Assembly: GCA_030770545.1 (NCBI GenBank)
Contig: CM061097.1
Location: 744,501-808,500, forward strand
Source of the DNA: Macropodus opercularis
Lineage: Eukaryota > Chordata > Actinopteri > Anabantiformes > Osphronemidae
DNA length: 64,000 nt
Direction of reading: 5' to 3'
Below, piece after piece: positions 25,201-37,403 of this stretch. How positions within the stretch are numbered: the first letter of the stretch is position 1; every line of letters starts with the position of its first letter. Both the position numbers and the translations under genes were made by a program. The notes under the pieces were generated by a model. That model did no database searches. It saw nothing but the letters and a program-made list of their open reading frames with translations, and was not told the origin of the DNA.

Positions 25201-25576
25201 AGAAATAGCAGCATGTGTTCACGTGGCTAAACTCAGCCAAGACTCTCATAGTTGATGACTAATAACAGTCAGCTGTGAGAGTCTGTATCTTCCTCAGAGG
25301 TTAAATAGTTTTATTGAGCAGAGCTTTTCACTGCTACAAGTATCTGTTTAATCACCTCTAAGGTTCAGATTCACAGACAAACTACATTTTAAGCAGAATA
25401 AACTATGGTGAGAAACACGCATAGAAGGTGTGCGTTGACCTGGCGAGGGCGCTCTTCTCAACCCTCTCCTCCTCCTTCTTCTGTCTCTGTCTGTACGTCT
25501 TCACTCGGACCTCCCAGATGCCTCGGACCAGAGACACATCGTAGACTGGGGCGTCCAACCTCCGCTCCAGACCCAT
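22210..25576 (-). CDS. lrrc2: LRRC2, leucine-rich repeat protein
   Basis: LRRC2 is a leucine-rich repeat protein enriched in heart and muscle and linked to mitochondria; its biochemical role is poorly defined. Nine coding exons in order: 25440-25576, 24939-25060, 24017 to 23923, 23698-23854, 23484-23620, 22987-23132, 22686-22838, 22341-22504, 22210-22259. Phases agree and give 386 residues (mammals 371). Family marks are YDVSLVRGIWEVRVK near the N-terminus, WQYRIYCKK, LDGEHWL, and TYLREWHVRGTRICRLPDYL. Repeats follow of the type LDIPRNSIAELPPEIG, LRELNVSYNRLCRVPPELG, LELAGNSNLRELPFE, LVHLDIAENRFMSIP and LDLSNNSLSDLPQDMDRLEN. A lysine/glutamate-rich helix follows, and the end reads PYATTKVSISCLL, like the mammalian C-terminus. 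Exon 3 uses a weak donor (GTTCGT). Exon 2 abuts the large minisatellite. Confidence 0.93.
24148..24938. repeat. 791-bp minisatellite, 22-bp and 13-bp units
   Basis: The main unit is GCTGTGATGTTTACTGTCGACA (22 bp, with a SalI-type GTCGAC core; some copies have GTTGAC). After every one to five such units comes a shortened 13-bp unit ending in GTTTACC. This gives a higher-order pattern in which blocks end in GATGTTTACCTGTGATG. The array sits in lrrc2 intron 2 and touches the exon 2 splice donor. Because lrrc2 is on the minus strand, each shortened unit reads CACAGGTAAACATCACAG, which repeats the real donor context. I count nine such copies besides the true donor. Confidence 0.96.
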
Positions 25577-25682
25577 CTTTGCTGCTGCAGAAAGACGGAG
25601 GCCATGAAGAGACCAGTGTGTCTCCTCATGACTTTGAAGTGAAATTTGTTTCCGAAATTCATGGTTCCCAGAGGCTGAATCC

Positions 25683-25720
25683 TTTAAACTCACATAACTG
25701 AGGAGTTATGTGAGTTTAAA
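25683..25720. repeat. Perfect 17-bp inverted repeat with a 4-base loop
   Basis: TTTAAACTCACATAACT at 25683-25699 is followed by GAGG and then by its exact reverse complement at 25704-25720. It lies about 110 bp upstream of the lrrc2 start codon on the transcribed side, so it may fall in the 5' UTR, a 5' intron or the promoter. Confidence 0.9.
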
Positions 25721-26484
25721 TTCACTTATTGAACAAAACGTCCCAGAAACCACAGGTTCTGTACAGATGTTGTACAGATTTTAAGCTTTTTTGAAGGATC
25801 TTTTCAGTGAAATTTGCTCCAGGTCTGACTTTTCAACACATCCACATTTTGCAGATTTGAACAGTCGTCTCCTACCTGAGAGCTGAGCGTCGTGTCACTT
25901 TCTGCTGGTTTGCTGAGGCTCAGACACACACAGCTGAGTGTGTATTACTCAATGTGTTATTTATATCAGCTGTGTGTTTGGGTGTCACATGATGTCCCCA
26001 CTCCCCCAACCTCACATCACATTCATCTGCATCATATGCTATTATTATTGTTGTTGTTTTTGTTGTTCAGCTTCTAAACGGCTTCCAAATCTCAACCAGA
26101 CTCTTCAGTCATTTAAATATAAATGTGAGGAGCGAGTCACGTGGTCCAGACTTCATCCCTGAAGCAAAGCGTCAGCTCCGTCTCCATGCGGCTCCAACCT
26201 TGTGTATGTTTGGTTCACGTCTGTGAGAAGCTGTTGTCTGTGATGGAGATGAACAGAACATCAGGAGTCGTTTGAATGGCTTCAGTACAGAACCTGACAT
26301 AAACCAACTGGTTACCAAGAGAAGATGCCCTGACAAAATATCACATTGACTTGTTATTATTTTATCTTATTTAAAAGCACAATTTTTATTTTTTGTGGTA
26401 TGTTCATATTTTGAAATTTTCTATATTTGACAAGATAACATTTTATGGAGGATAAATAATTTTGTGTCTTCTTCTGTCCTGTAG

Positions 26485-27706
26485 CCACAGCTTCTGCGGA
26501 GACTGTCTGAAGAGATGTTGGAGAGAGAAACAAAGCAGTGTCCAGTCCGTAAGAGGAGATCTGCAAGAGAAGATCGACCCTTAAACCTGGTGAGTTAAGA
26601 ACTTAAGAACCTGTGTGAGTCCTTCCTACAGGACAGACACCAGAGATCTTCATGGACCATCAGCAGCCAGTGTGTCTCGTCTACACATATTCAGAAAAAC
26701 ACACTGACCACAAAATCAGACCCACAGATGAAGCTGCAGATGATCACAGAGAGAATCTGCAGAAATCCCTGAAGCCCTTACAGGACAAACTGGATGTGTG
26801 TCAGAAAGTTCAAGAGAAGTTGGCTCAGACAGCAGAACACATTAAGGTCCAACCCGACACACAGAGACGCAGATTAAGGAGCAGTTTAAGAAGCTGCGCC
26901 GGGTCCTAGAAGAGGAAGAGGAGGCCAGGATGGCTGCACTGAGGGAGGAAGAGGAGCAGAAGACTCGCACCATGAAAAACAAGATGGAGGCTCTGAGCAG
27001 AGAGATAGCAGCTCTGTCAGACACAGTCAGAGCCACGGAGGAGGAGCTGAGAGCTGAACACGTCTCCTTCCTGCTCAACTACAAGGCTGCAGTGGAAAGA
27101 GTCCAGCAGCGCCCCCTGCTGGAGGATCCACAGCTGCCCTCAGGAGCTCTGATAGACCAGGCCAAACACCTGGGCAACCTGACCTTCAACATCTGGAGCA
27201 GCATGAAGGACGTGGTCTCCTACACTCCTGTGCTGCTGGATCCAAACTCCGCAAATCCAGAACTGATCCTGTCTGAAGATCTGACCAGTGTGAGACGAGG
27301 ACAGAAACAGCAGCTTCCTGACAATCCAGAGAGGTTTGATTCTTACTGCTCTGTCCTGGGCTCTGAGGGTTTTAACTCAGAGACTCACAGCTGGGATGTG
27401 AAGGTTGGAGACAGCACAGACTGGGCACTGGGTGTGTTAACAGAGTCTATTCAGAGGAGTGAGACATAGAGTCTGGATTATGGGGAATAAGGTTCCATGA
27501 AGGTAAATACTCAGCACGGTCACCACCAGCTCCAGACACTGTTCTCCCAGAGGATCAGAGCACAGAGGAAAAAGATGGTTCTCTGATACTAACACACACA
27601 TACACACCTTCACGCACTTTCACTCAGAGACTGTTTCCAGTCTTTAACACTTGGTATAAGCGGAGTATTTCACTACAGAAGGTCCCTGTGACAGTGGATC
27701 AGAGAC
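26485..27706 (+). pseudogene. Degenerate TRIM35-like gene copy
   Basis: A single uninterrupted stretch contains, in order, remnants of all TRIM domains. The RING end reads HSFCGDCLKRCWREK, then after a one-base shift QCPVRKRRS, where the expected CPVC cysteine is arginine. Next is a B-box remnant (QPVCLVYTYSEKHTDHK, where family CR has become YT). A coiled coil with KSLKPLQDKL and EKLAQTAEHIK follows, then after a frameshift near 26860 EEEEARMAALREEEEQKTR. PRY/SPRY pieces are LDPNSANPELILSEDL, RFDSYCSVLGSEGF and HSWDVKVGDSTDWALGV. Another frameshift follows near 27450 and the frame closes. Start, upstream RING and several framing positions are lost. Fish genomes hold many TRIM35-like copies involved in innate immunity; this one looks dead. 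Confidence 0.85.
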
Positions 27707-27709
27707 GTC

Positions 27710-30278
27710 AGACCTGCGCTGACTGCAACCTGTTAACCTGCTGCCTCATTATCACAAAGCTTTGTTCATGTCTCACTTGTTTTTATTTTACTTCTGTAGT
27801 TGATTTACTTTTTGTTCTCACAGGTTTAAAATTATTTCTCTTACTTGTGAGCTTTATGTTTGGCTATTTTGTCCTTAGATCTAGATCTAGAAACAAAAAT
27901 CAATATATTGTTTTTGGCTAAGTCTCTTTCTCTGTCCTGCTGCTACAGACACTAAAACATTGAATGTTGATTATCTGAATCTGAAAACAGTCTCCAACAA
28001 ATTCACTGTCCTTTCTGACTCAAAGCTAAGTGAAGTTAGCGAATAAAAACAACAACCAGACGACAGGTTTGCAGTCGCAGCTTGACTTGAAAAAACAAAA
28101 GAACAAGACAACGATCGGACACTGGAAGAGAAAGAACCGAGGGTAAAACCTGACCTCAGGACCAGGCCGGACCAGGACAACCCCTGATGACGGGGAATCA
28201 AGTTCTGTGCAGCACGGTCCACCTGATGAGGATCCAAGTAGTTTTGGACTAGCAGATCTAATGAAGGCCTAACAGCTTCTGGGACCAGAACCAGAATCGG
28301 ACCAACACTGTGACCTGGATCTAGTGAACGTCCCAAAAAGAAAATATACAGTAGTTGTTCACTTGATTCGCATAATGGTGGCGAGAGGAGGATGAAGCAA
28401 GTGAGCTGCTGAGGAGCTAAGGAAGCTCAGGAAGGAAGCAGCAAGATGTTCCAGTCAAACGCCATCAGTTCACAACTGACCTATTATGAAACCAGTGAAG
28501 GTTCTGTCTCAGGAAACATGTCTACACAGTTCTGCTCGCCAGCTGTCAGTGTCTGTGTGTCCTCTCTCTGGCCAGCAGGCGTCTCTGTCTCCTCTCTTGC
28601 TTGGGACTGAGGTGAGATGTGTGATGCTGTCAGTTGACTGGTTTTCATTTAGGAGCGATAATACCGTGAGTGTTCTCACAGATTCTCTTTAATTAGCTCT
28701 GTGCTAATTAAAACGCACCAATTAAAATCATTTCAAGACACAGTTTTCACCTTATGATTCAAACAACAGTCTCCAATAATAATTAAAATAAATAAATAAA
28801 TAAATAAATAAAATACTGAAGGACAGGCTGGGCGTCGACCCACACTCTGACCCACTTCTGAAGTCCTGGTTCAACCTGAGCTGCGTGGCCTATTGCGAGA
28901 CCTGAGCGACACAGAACTCTGGTTCTGTTGTTGTGGCGTTTTACGGTATTTGTTGCTTTCAGGTGAGCTGCGAGTCTAGTGACTCTGCTGTGTATGTGTG
29001 GTTAACACCCTGCTAACACACAACGGGGGTGAGATGCCAAACGGGTTATCAGCTCACACACACACAGCTGTGATTGTGCATGACATCATTTTTACACTCG
29101 GATCGTTTTCCCGGGTCGGTTTTCCTGCTGTGTGTTGAGTAAATGTTTCAACGTGCTCCCAAACAAGCAGGCGACCCAGGATGTGACAGCTGTTGTCGAG
29201 CAGCCTGAGTGATGACGTCGTGTTCAAGGCAACATTCATTCAACCGTGGAAGCGCTGAGACCCGGTTGGAACTCTGTCTTCATCATCCTTCGTCCACGTC
29301 CTTCGTCTGTTGACCTGCAGGTTCCCCGGTTCTGGACCCTACGGCTGGTTCTGCCTGTGTTAACCCGCCCGGAGTCTTTGCATCGTTTGCTGGTCCGGAC
29401 CTCATCTCTGCATCTTCCCTGCTTTGTGATGTCATAGTTTGCATCAAGGCTGAAATCTCCCTCAGTGTCGACTTATTTGGTTTATAAATAGCTGTAATAC
29501 TTCATCTGAGACGGGCAATAAAACGTTAATCTATAAATAAGTGAATTCCCGCCTCTGAGCTGCGCTTCCTCCATCACCCTCCACCCTCTGTCTGTCTCAG
29601 CAGAGGCTTTGTGGGCCGGAGCAGCGTTCACGGAACGATTCACAGGTTGGATGTGAATCTGATCATCGTCAAAGGTTGGTTCCTTCAAGGTTGTTATAAT
29701 ATGCGTAATATATAATAATGTGCTTTAAAGAACTGGTACAGCAGTAGAACGGCCCTCGTGCTGCTCTGCAGTATGTTCCAGATATTTCATGTTCTTTTTC
29801 CACATGTAGTAGCTGTTTTGCTGAAGTTACTTTAAGTAATGAGTTTTCTTAAAAGCAGCTGCTCTTAAGACACAAGTTAAAGATAACAGACAGTTTGTTA
29901 CAGTCAAGGCCTTGAAGAAGAATGAACAACCTTAGCTCTTAGTTTGGGCTTGAATACCACTTAGTGTGGTTATAATAAAAGTGTTTTTAATGACAGCAGC
30001 CCGTCCATCACTTAACCTGGGTTTTATTTTCTTTGCTGATGAATCATTTCAACTCAACTCTGAATCCGATTTATCTCAAAAAGCCCTGATGCTTTAAATT
30101 TGGCTAAATATTAATCTGGAAGCATCACGTGACAGTAGAGGGAAATAATGACGTGAAGACTGAACAGAAACTCTGCGATGTGCAGAGCAGAAACCCGTGT
30201 TGTTACATGTTAGGATGAAGGATCCATCACATCTGACAGATTTTCTCCAGTCTAAACCTCTGAAAGTGTGTGTTGCAG
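27710..30278. other. Spacer upstream of the FAM240-like gene
   Basis: I see no conserved coding exon in this 2.6 kb. It contains a short (AAAT)n run at 28786-28813. The coding exon at 30279 opens directly at a splice acceptor, so at least one untranslated or N-terminal exon of that gene probably lies here; I could not place it. Confidence 0.4.
28786..28813. repeat. (AAAT)n short microsatellite
   Basis: Seven near-perfect copies of AAAT/AATA in an AT-rich setting. Confidence 0.85.
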
Positions 30279-33172
30279 ATGAACCTGGCTCTGATCCACG
30301 ACAGGCTCCACATCAAGTCGTTCTGGGAGAAGAAGATCGACGCCGGGTGTCAGCATGTTGAGCAGGAGGAGCAGAGGAGGACCAGGAGCGCGCTGAGCAA
30401 GTCAGTACAGCCCCTCACACGTTCCACTGAAGTCAAAGCATCAGTAGCGCAGCGTATCTGAATGTTAGTCAGCGAGCAGCCGTAAAAGCTGACAACACAT
30501 TTAAGCAGATATCAGTTCATAGTATGGCCAAATGCCAGCAGGGCCGTGTCCAGAGGGGGACGGGGGGACAGCTCCAGAAGACGGATGGATGTTTGTTTAT
30601 TCCATTATTAACCCTACGTCAACGCCCATCAGCAGTAGATGAAATACGCATAAACAAACGCATCAGGTGAAACAAAACGAGGGAACTGAATAGTGCGTAG
30701 ATGAGACGCAGCTCTGACGGATTTCACTGTGGTGTCTGTGACCAAAGTGAGAACGAATGTGGTGACATGTGACCGTTTGGCAAAGTGATGCGTCTAAAAA
30801 CAGATCATCTCATTACAAACAGCCTCTTCTCTCAGCAACATGCCAGGACAAACACTCGACCCTCAAAGTCTGCTCGTTAAAGGTCTCGGTAATGATGATC
30901 AGAACAAGCAGAGACATCAGCCGAGCGGGAACCTGAACCTCGGCCTGTCACCAACATGAGCATCAGCCGTCCACACGCTCACAGTTACACCACCACACGG
31001 TGATGGACGATGGAGCGAGGAACCGAGAGATGAAAGAGCCGAGAGCAAAGGGAGCAGCTCCTCTGTGTGATGCTGATGAGAGGACGAGGCCACGTCTGCC
31101 TAGCAACAGCAGCGACCTGGAAACAGCAGCATTTAGCTCGACAGAGTCTGGTCTGTGTGGATGGAGATGACCAACGGAACCAGAGAGTCAGTCCTGGTTC
31201 CTCTGAGGGAACTGAGACTATTTCTGGATTCTGCTTTTGGACATTTTGACCTTTTGACCTACGCTGATGCAGCTGGAAGCAGCGGCGTCGCCTCCTGTTT
31301 AGCTCTTCACAGCGGATGGAGAGATTCTGCACATGTATTAAACCATCACCCTTTTACTCCAGTTATTAGTCCCATCCCAGCTCTATCCCCCGTTAACCTT
31401 ACACCCCCTGCTCAGACTATCACACCTAATCCCCCTCCTATCCATTACCCTGTACCCTCTAATCCCCCCCATCAGGACCTGGTTCTCCTAATCCCCCTGC
31501 TCTCTATTACCATGTACACCCAGCTTCACGGCTCTCTGCCCCCCCATCCCGTCTCCTCTGGCTCCGGCTGAAGTCCGCACTAATTGTGTCCGTTATGTGT
31601 GACCCGGCCAGAGACTGGAAAAACATGTAGCAGCACATCGAGGTGATAATCGCACATCGATGAGTGACGGGGGCCGGCTGACACTCACACAGGCTGGAAC
31701 CGCAGGATATTCTGACCCAGATACTAACTCTAGGCCCTGCTCAGTCTGCTAGGCCACAAATATCGTCACAAGATGTGATTTATGGTCTAAAATAATAAGA
31801 TTAAAACCATAACATCTATGAATCCAGAGCGTTTCCCTTCATTTAGCATCTCCTCCTGTCATTTATTGCTTTGTCTAAATGTTTCCTCTCTTGGGTGGAC
31901 ATAATCGCAGACCCAGCACAGAGGAGGAACGGGTGAGGAAGACACCTGAAGGCTGTTATTGGCTCATATAGTTGGTAGTTTTTCTGCTTTTGGATGACTG
32001 ACAGAGGGAGAAGTGAGGAGAAGCAGAGTCTCCGATGTTTGGTCGTGTTACAGCTGCTGAGGCCGAGCAGTTGCTGGATGCGCTGAGGAGCCTCATCCCA
32101 CGTCCAGGCGTCTCTCTCACCACTGGCATCTCCATCAGCTGATGACTGTTCAGGCATTCACTCAGTCGCCTGTTCTGCCTTCTCTCCGTTGATGTGACAG
32201 AGCTCTGTACCCAACGTGCTTGGGCTCTGCTGAGGTCAGGAGGATTATCAGCGGCTGAAAGAACAAATGGAATAATCCAGAAAACTCGACGGGAAGGTGG
32301 CGAGGACAGCTGACGACGAGGGTCCGGTTACAGACACACGTACGTTGTCTTTCTGATGGACAGTGATGTTGGTGATGTGAAGGGACACGCTGATGTTACG
32401 GTGACAAGGCCCAGCTGTCGCCACGACAACAGTTTGCGCATTAGACACTGAGTATTACGTTACGGCTGCTCATCTTTATGACAAATGCAACTTAGATCCC
32501 AAGGCCACAGATCTGGAGGAAGAGGTCAGGCCCGGAGGTACGTTACAATCAAATACTTGTCCAACACATCAGCTGCTAACAACAACATGACCGATTTCAC
32601 AATTACTAGTGATAAGCAGCAGATGCAGAGCAGTCGGACCCCATTCAGCCAACTCAGCTGGTTCTCAGTGAGACGCCGTTCTCCACACATCATGGAGGGA
32701 ATCGCTTTATTCACACATTTCACCAGTTACACAGAAAGAGCTTCCCAACAGCACAACTGAGTCTAAAGAAAACCCCACAAACCACTGAGCAGCACCAGGA
32801 GACTGTGAGAGGGAGAAGCAACAGCTGTAGCATCATCCAAGCAAGCTGATCATTCTACTGTTCATCACTGGGGTCACAGTCAGGAGTTCGACAGAGCGGG
32901 TCATAGTAGAGGTGGTTCTAAGGTTCATGTGCTAAAACATTAGACGCATATCTAAGCATCCTGTTCAAACACGGGACTGATCTTGGTGATGGTTCTTCTT
33001 CTTAAATCTTGTGCCGTTGTGGGTTTTTCGGTTTTCCACTGATCAGAAAGTTCCTGTGTGTGTTTTCAGGCTGAGGGGGGAGTGGCTGGTCCGGCTGGAG
33101 AACCGAAACAAGCACCTGAAGAACCTCAATGACAACTTCATGAAGAAGGTGAAGGAACCGGTGCAGACATGA
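30279..33172 (+). CDS. fam240a: FAM240-family small helical protein
   Basis: Two exons, 30279-30400 and 33070-33172 (intron about 2.7 kb, GT-AG), encode 74 residues. Segments are LHIKSFWEKKIDAGCQHVEQ, EEQRRTRSALSKLRGEWLVR and LENRNKHLKNLNDNFMKK. The pattern FWEKKI...RRxxSALxKLRxEWLxRLExRNKxL with a length under 80 residues matches the FAM240 family as I remember it. FAM240A lies near LRRC2 in mammals, which fits this context. Function is unknown. The sequence is almost all charged amphipathic helix without signal peptide or membrane segment. The ATG lies at the first bases after a splice acceptor, so an upstream exon exists and could add residues. AATAAA at 33223-33228 is a good poly(A) signal. 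Family call is likely but rests on memory and synteny. Confidence 0.7.
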
Positions 33173-33641
33173 GCCTAAGAAAAACTAAACTAAACAAAAG
33201 CAGAATTTCCTGATCCCAGAGCAATAAATGATTTATCAGCTTCATGTCGTCACGTTCTGACTTGTTTTGGTGCTCTGGAAACTTCACGGGTGACAAATTA
33301 GCAAAATAATTACAACTAAAAAGAGCGCTTGATTAAATTCACTGTGATGATGCAACCACGGCTGCAAAGGTATAAAACCTCGTTTACCTCACTGGAGTAA
33401 CAAGCTAAGAATCGTCCACCTGCCAATGAACCTGCCTGCACAAAGCTTCACGTACAGTAGAAGTAACTGGATGAACGTTCACAGTCTTATGTTATTGCTA
33501 ACATTTAACGTCTCCTAGATACACCACGGAGAATGACGTGCACTTAACAGTCCTTCACGTGTTTGTGATGCTCATGGTTTGTGTGAATATCCACATGAGG
33601 CCACGTGGGCACAGACCGGCCTGATAATCCGACGGCGAGAG

Positions 33642-35464
33642 TCAATACAGGCTGTGCAGCGGTAAGATGGCAGTGGTTTTGGTCTTTTCTAACAGGGTCT
33701 CTCTCAGTGTTTGTTTCTGGACTTCAAACCACAGATATCGAGGGTTTTCCACAGGTGGAGGCCGTCCTGTCCCTGAGCTCTCCACCCTCTCCCCGTCCTC
33801 GTCGCGGTGGACGTAGTCGGGCACCAGCGCCACCAGCGTGTTGAAGCAGATGCCGTCCGTCTTCCCGTGCTGTCGCCCGTTGTGCTGCAGGCTGAAGACG
33901 CCCAGCGTGCTGACCTCGTGGTCGTAGTACGCTGATGGCAGGGCTTCCTGCACAACCATGTTGGCGGCCCAGGTCACGGCGTGGGTCTTCACTGCCGCTG
34001 CCGTAGGAAGGTGGAGTTCTGGGGCTGCAGGAAACAGGAGGTCAGCGTTAAACTTGCAGCGGTCCAATTTCACCCAAACATTCAGAACCGTTTCATACAT
34101 TTGGCGAGCAGGATCCAGATCTGTCCCTCGGTTCCAGTGAAGACCAGGAGAATTCGCTGTAGCACATGGCGACAGCTCAGGTCTACAGGCAACGTGACAG
34201 GATGCCAGGGATCTCTACGGTACCTGAAAGCAGCATGCAAACATATTCAGACAATGCTGACTAAATACATATCAGTTTATCAGTTTGCAAACAAAGATGA
34301 CTCTGATCATAACCATCACAGAACAAAGCCAGAACAAACATCTGTCCGGGCACAGATGGGCCCAGGACAGGTTGACCCGTAGGTTAATGTCATACTTTAG
34401 TCCACATTCGATAAGAGGGAGGATGTCCCGCCCCCTCAGAGGGAGGACAGACTGTTTGTCCCACCAGGACGCCTGAAGAGACTCCTGATCTGCTGCGGAC
34501 ACGTCCTTTATCCTCCCCCCTGCAACACAGAGACACAGATGACGTTGGCTCTGGATCAGGAAAATAGCTGCAGAACATTCAAGCTCTACGGCCTGTTTCA
34601 GCCTCCTGCATGTGCAGTTGGGTCCAGAAAGGCAGATTAAACTATGGGACAAGCTAAAATGACTCAAACGTGAAAATGATAAAGGCCGAGCTAAAATGTC
34701 TGCACTGTGAAACAAAAGGAGAAACTTGAACGTTTATCTGTGACCTCTGACCTGTGACTTTAGCCAAGTAGACAAAGCGGATCCACTGTGGTCCCTGTTC
34801 CTGGACCAGCAGCAAGGTGACCGGCTCACATTCAAACCCCGCCTCCTCCTTCACCTGCAGACAGGTAAACAGCGTGTGTGCATCACAGCGAGGACAGCTC
34901 CCGTCCGTCTTGGTTTCAAGGTACGGAGCGTCTCACCTCCCTCCTTAGCGCCTCCTCCAGACTCTCCCCCGCCTCCACTCTCCCTGCAGGAAGGTACCAC
35001 TGTCTGTAACAGTCCTGCCTCGCCTCCTGCACCATCAGCACCTCCTCCTGACGGAGTGCACACATAACACCACATGCGTGACATCAGCACAGCATTTTGT
35101 ACGTCAACACCCCACTGGGCAGCCGTTCCACGTGTTTATATCAGGTTAGTTATAATTCAACTGACTCTGAGTGGTTTTGATTCAAGTAAACACATTTGAA
35201 CCCAGTTTTTCAGGATGATGTAATGTTTGACCCTTTCAAATTTAAATATGAACTATTATATGAAGGTGCATCAGTAGGATGTGATGGCAACACCTTGTCG
35301 TTGAAGATGACGGCACAGACGATGTAGGTGACATTCTTCCTCAAAGTCGCCGGTTTGCTCTGCTCCAGGCCCACGTCGCACACATCGACCTCTGACCCTT
35401 CACCCCTCAGGAGCTTCTCCAAGCCTTCCTCCACCTGCCTCTGCTGCTCCTCCGTCAACTCCAT
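33642..35464 (-). CDS. nudt18: NUDT18 (MTH3), oxidised nucleotide hydrolase
   Basis: NUDT18 hydrolyses 8-oxo-dGDP/8-oxo-GDP and related oxidised diphosphates to monophosphates, which keeps them out of nucleic acids. Six exons in order: 35294-35464, 34937-35047, 34752-34854, 34396-34519, 34099-34223, 33642-34024. Phases agree and give 338 residues (human 323). Motifs are LRKNVTYIVCAVIFND, VLMVQEARQDCYRQWYLPAG and the complete Nudix box GRVEAGESLEEALRREVKEE ending AGF (pattern GX5EX7REUXEEXGU), split by an intron between RRE and VKEE. Downstream are QWIRFVYLAKVTGGRIK, DQESLQASWW, RDILPLIECGLKYRR, QIWILLAK and KTDGICFNTLVALVP, as in the family. The start at 35464 (MELTEEQ) is chosen; an in-frame ATG 15 bases upstream is possible. 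All catalytic glutamates are present. Confidence 0.93.
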
Positions 35465-36413
35465 GTCTTTAGAAAACACACACGACTGGTCAGTATCACT
35501 AAAATGACTTCAGGATTACATGAATTAGTGAACATGTGCGACCTGAGGAACTTAGGTTGAGATGTGGACACATTCCTTCATGAGTTTCACCAGCACCTGC
35601 GAGGAAACAATGTTAACTCTGACATCACTCCTACTTCTAGTTGAGAACAGAGTTTGTGTCGTATGGGTCCTTGTTATTATTATGTAATGAAGTTTGGTCC
35701 GTTTTGAATAATCAGTACAAATTCCTTTTCTGATTCTGTCCCGATTTGTTATAATCAGCTGACAGTAGCTACCGTTAGCTTAGCTGCTAACACAACATGC
35801 ACGAACGGTTCGTGAAACGCAGAATCCCGTCATCAGAACCACGAACCTCTGAAGGTCGACGGCAGTTGACGTCAACTTCGCGTCCACAGACCAGCTGCTT
35901 ATTGTGACAGGCGGCACCACGACGCCACACGGTACCTACGTATCTTCCGGTTCCGGCTTTTCAAACTTAAAGCAGTAAAAGTACAAAGTACAAGTATTCC
36001 CAGAGGATTTAGAGAGCACTACAAGTATCACCTTTGCAGGGAACCACAGTATTCACATTAGCTCCCATCTTCGTCCACAGTAACTTGGTTCCGATTTAGT
36101 ATTTTATTATGAAATCTCACACCGGATGTTGTGTGTTTTGGCGTTACACGTTCGTTAAGGTCACTCGGGCTCTTTACGTCGAAGCTAACGCTGCTAGTTA
36201 AAGGCGGCTTATGGTATTTATCGGGTTTTTAAGTATGAGTCAGTGGAGTCGTGTTGTTTTACTGATTTCGGTCTGAGAGGATCTGTTAAATACTAAGAGC
36301 TGTGCGGCATGAACACGTGTACGTTCCTCTTGTTGGACAATAATGTTCGGAGCTGAAATGTTTCCCATACGTGTTGTTGTTGTTTTGATCTATCTCTGTG
36401 TTTGTTTGCTCAG
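35465..36413. promoter_or_regulatory. Divergent promoter region, nudt18 / sdhaf1
   Basis: nudt18 is read leftwards and sdhaf1 rightwards from this 0.9-kb block. ETS-type TTCCGGTTCCGG lies at about 35945. sdhaf1 seems to have a non-coding first exon, because a clear acceptor (TTTGCTCAG, ending 36413) precedes its coding exon. Start sites are not determined. Confidence 0.5.
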
Positions 36414-36561
36414 ATCCTCGGGGTGGTTAACACCTTCAGACCTCTCTCTCCGCTCCAGACGCTGACAGGCTGAACGGGCCGCAGACGACAGTCCAACATG
36501 CGCCTCTAGCATCCGGCTCTGCGTCTTCTGGTTCAGTTGATACAAGCCTTCATATCGTCTC

Positions 36562-36810
36562 ATGTCACGTCACAGTAAGCTGCAGAAGCAGGTCCTGGCT
36601 CTGTACCGGCAGTTCCTGCGAGCGGGTCAGAGCAAACCGGGATTCATCCCCCGAATCCGAGAAGAGTTCAGGGAGAACGCCTGCATCAAGAAGACGGACG
36701 TGATGCACATCGAGTATCTGTACCGACGGGGACAGCGGCAGCTGGAGCAGCTGAAGGACGTCAACACCAAACAACTGGGCTCCTTCTCCAAAGCCAAAGA
36801 CCTGAGCTGA
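36562..36810 (+). CDS. sdhaf1: SDHAF1, complex II assembly factor (LYR protein)
   Basis: SDHAF1 is a small mitochondrial matrix LYR-motif protein. It helps insert iron-sulfur clusters into the SDHB subunit of succinate dehydrogenase. The 82-residue frame lies in one exon. It begins MSRHSKLQKQVLALYRQFLR, giving the LYR tripeptide at residues 14-16, and continues RAEF-like (IREEFRENA) and HIEYLYRRGQRQLEQLKD, as in mammalian SDHAF1 (VLRIEYLYRRGRRQLQLL). The long proline-rich mammalian tail is absent, which is usual outside mammals. AATAAA at 37189-37194 is a fitting poly(A) signal. Confidence 0.95.
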   Translation: MSRHSKLQKQVLALYRQFLRAGQSKPGFIPRIREEFRENACIKKTDVMHIEYLYRRGQRQLEQLKDVNTKQLGSFSKAKDLS

Positions 36811-37403
36811 GCTTGGACCTGCACCCAACGACCTTGCGTAACCCCAACCAAAGCCTGGGGCCAGTCGACGCAGTGCGCGGTGTTTTGAACGAGTTCTGCT
36901 ACAAAAGGACCTTGCAAACAAAGCTCAAATCAGCATCGTCCAACTTTTACGATACGAAAATATTCAGAAGCGTTTGACTGAACGATCGCGCACGAGAACG
37001 TGTTAGAAGTGTTTGTCTGTAATAATAATGTCGACGGCTCATTCATCACACTGGGCAAAGGATTCTGCTGCTGCTCTAGGAGACGCAACTATTCTGGGGG
37101 TTGAAGGGTCTTGTAGACAGGAGGCACCGAGCTGAACCGCTGACCCAGAGGTGTGTGTGGACGACTGCTCCATCAGCTTAATTATTTCAATAAAATTGGA
37201 AACTTCTTGTATCTCTGCTCCTTTGTCACATTTAATCAATTGCTCCTTTGGGAAAGATGAATGATTCACATAGTGTAGTTTTATGCCATCTGAAGGTTGT
37301 GTATTTTCCACCACCACTGATTAATGACAAAGAAAATTCTGATACTAGTACGAGCATTTAGTTTTGCAGTTTCATCACAGTAAATATTTAGTTTGCTTGT
37401 GCT

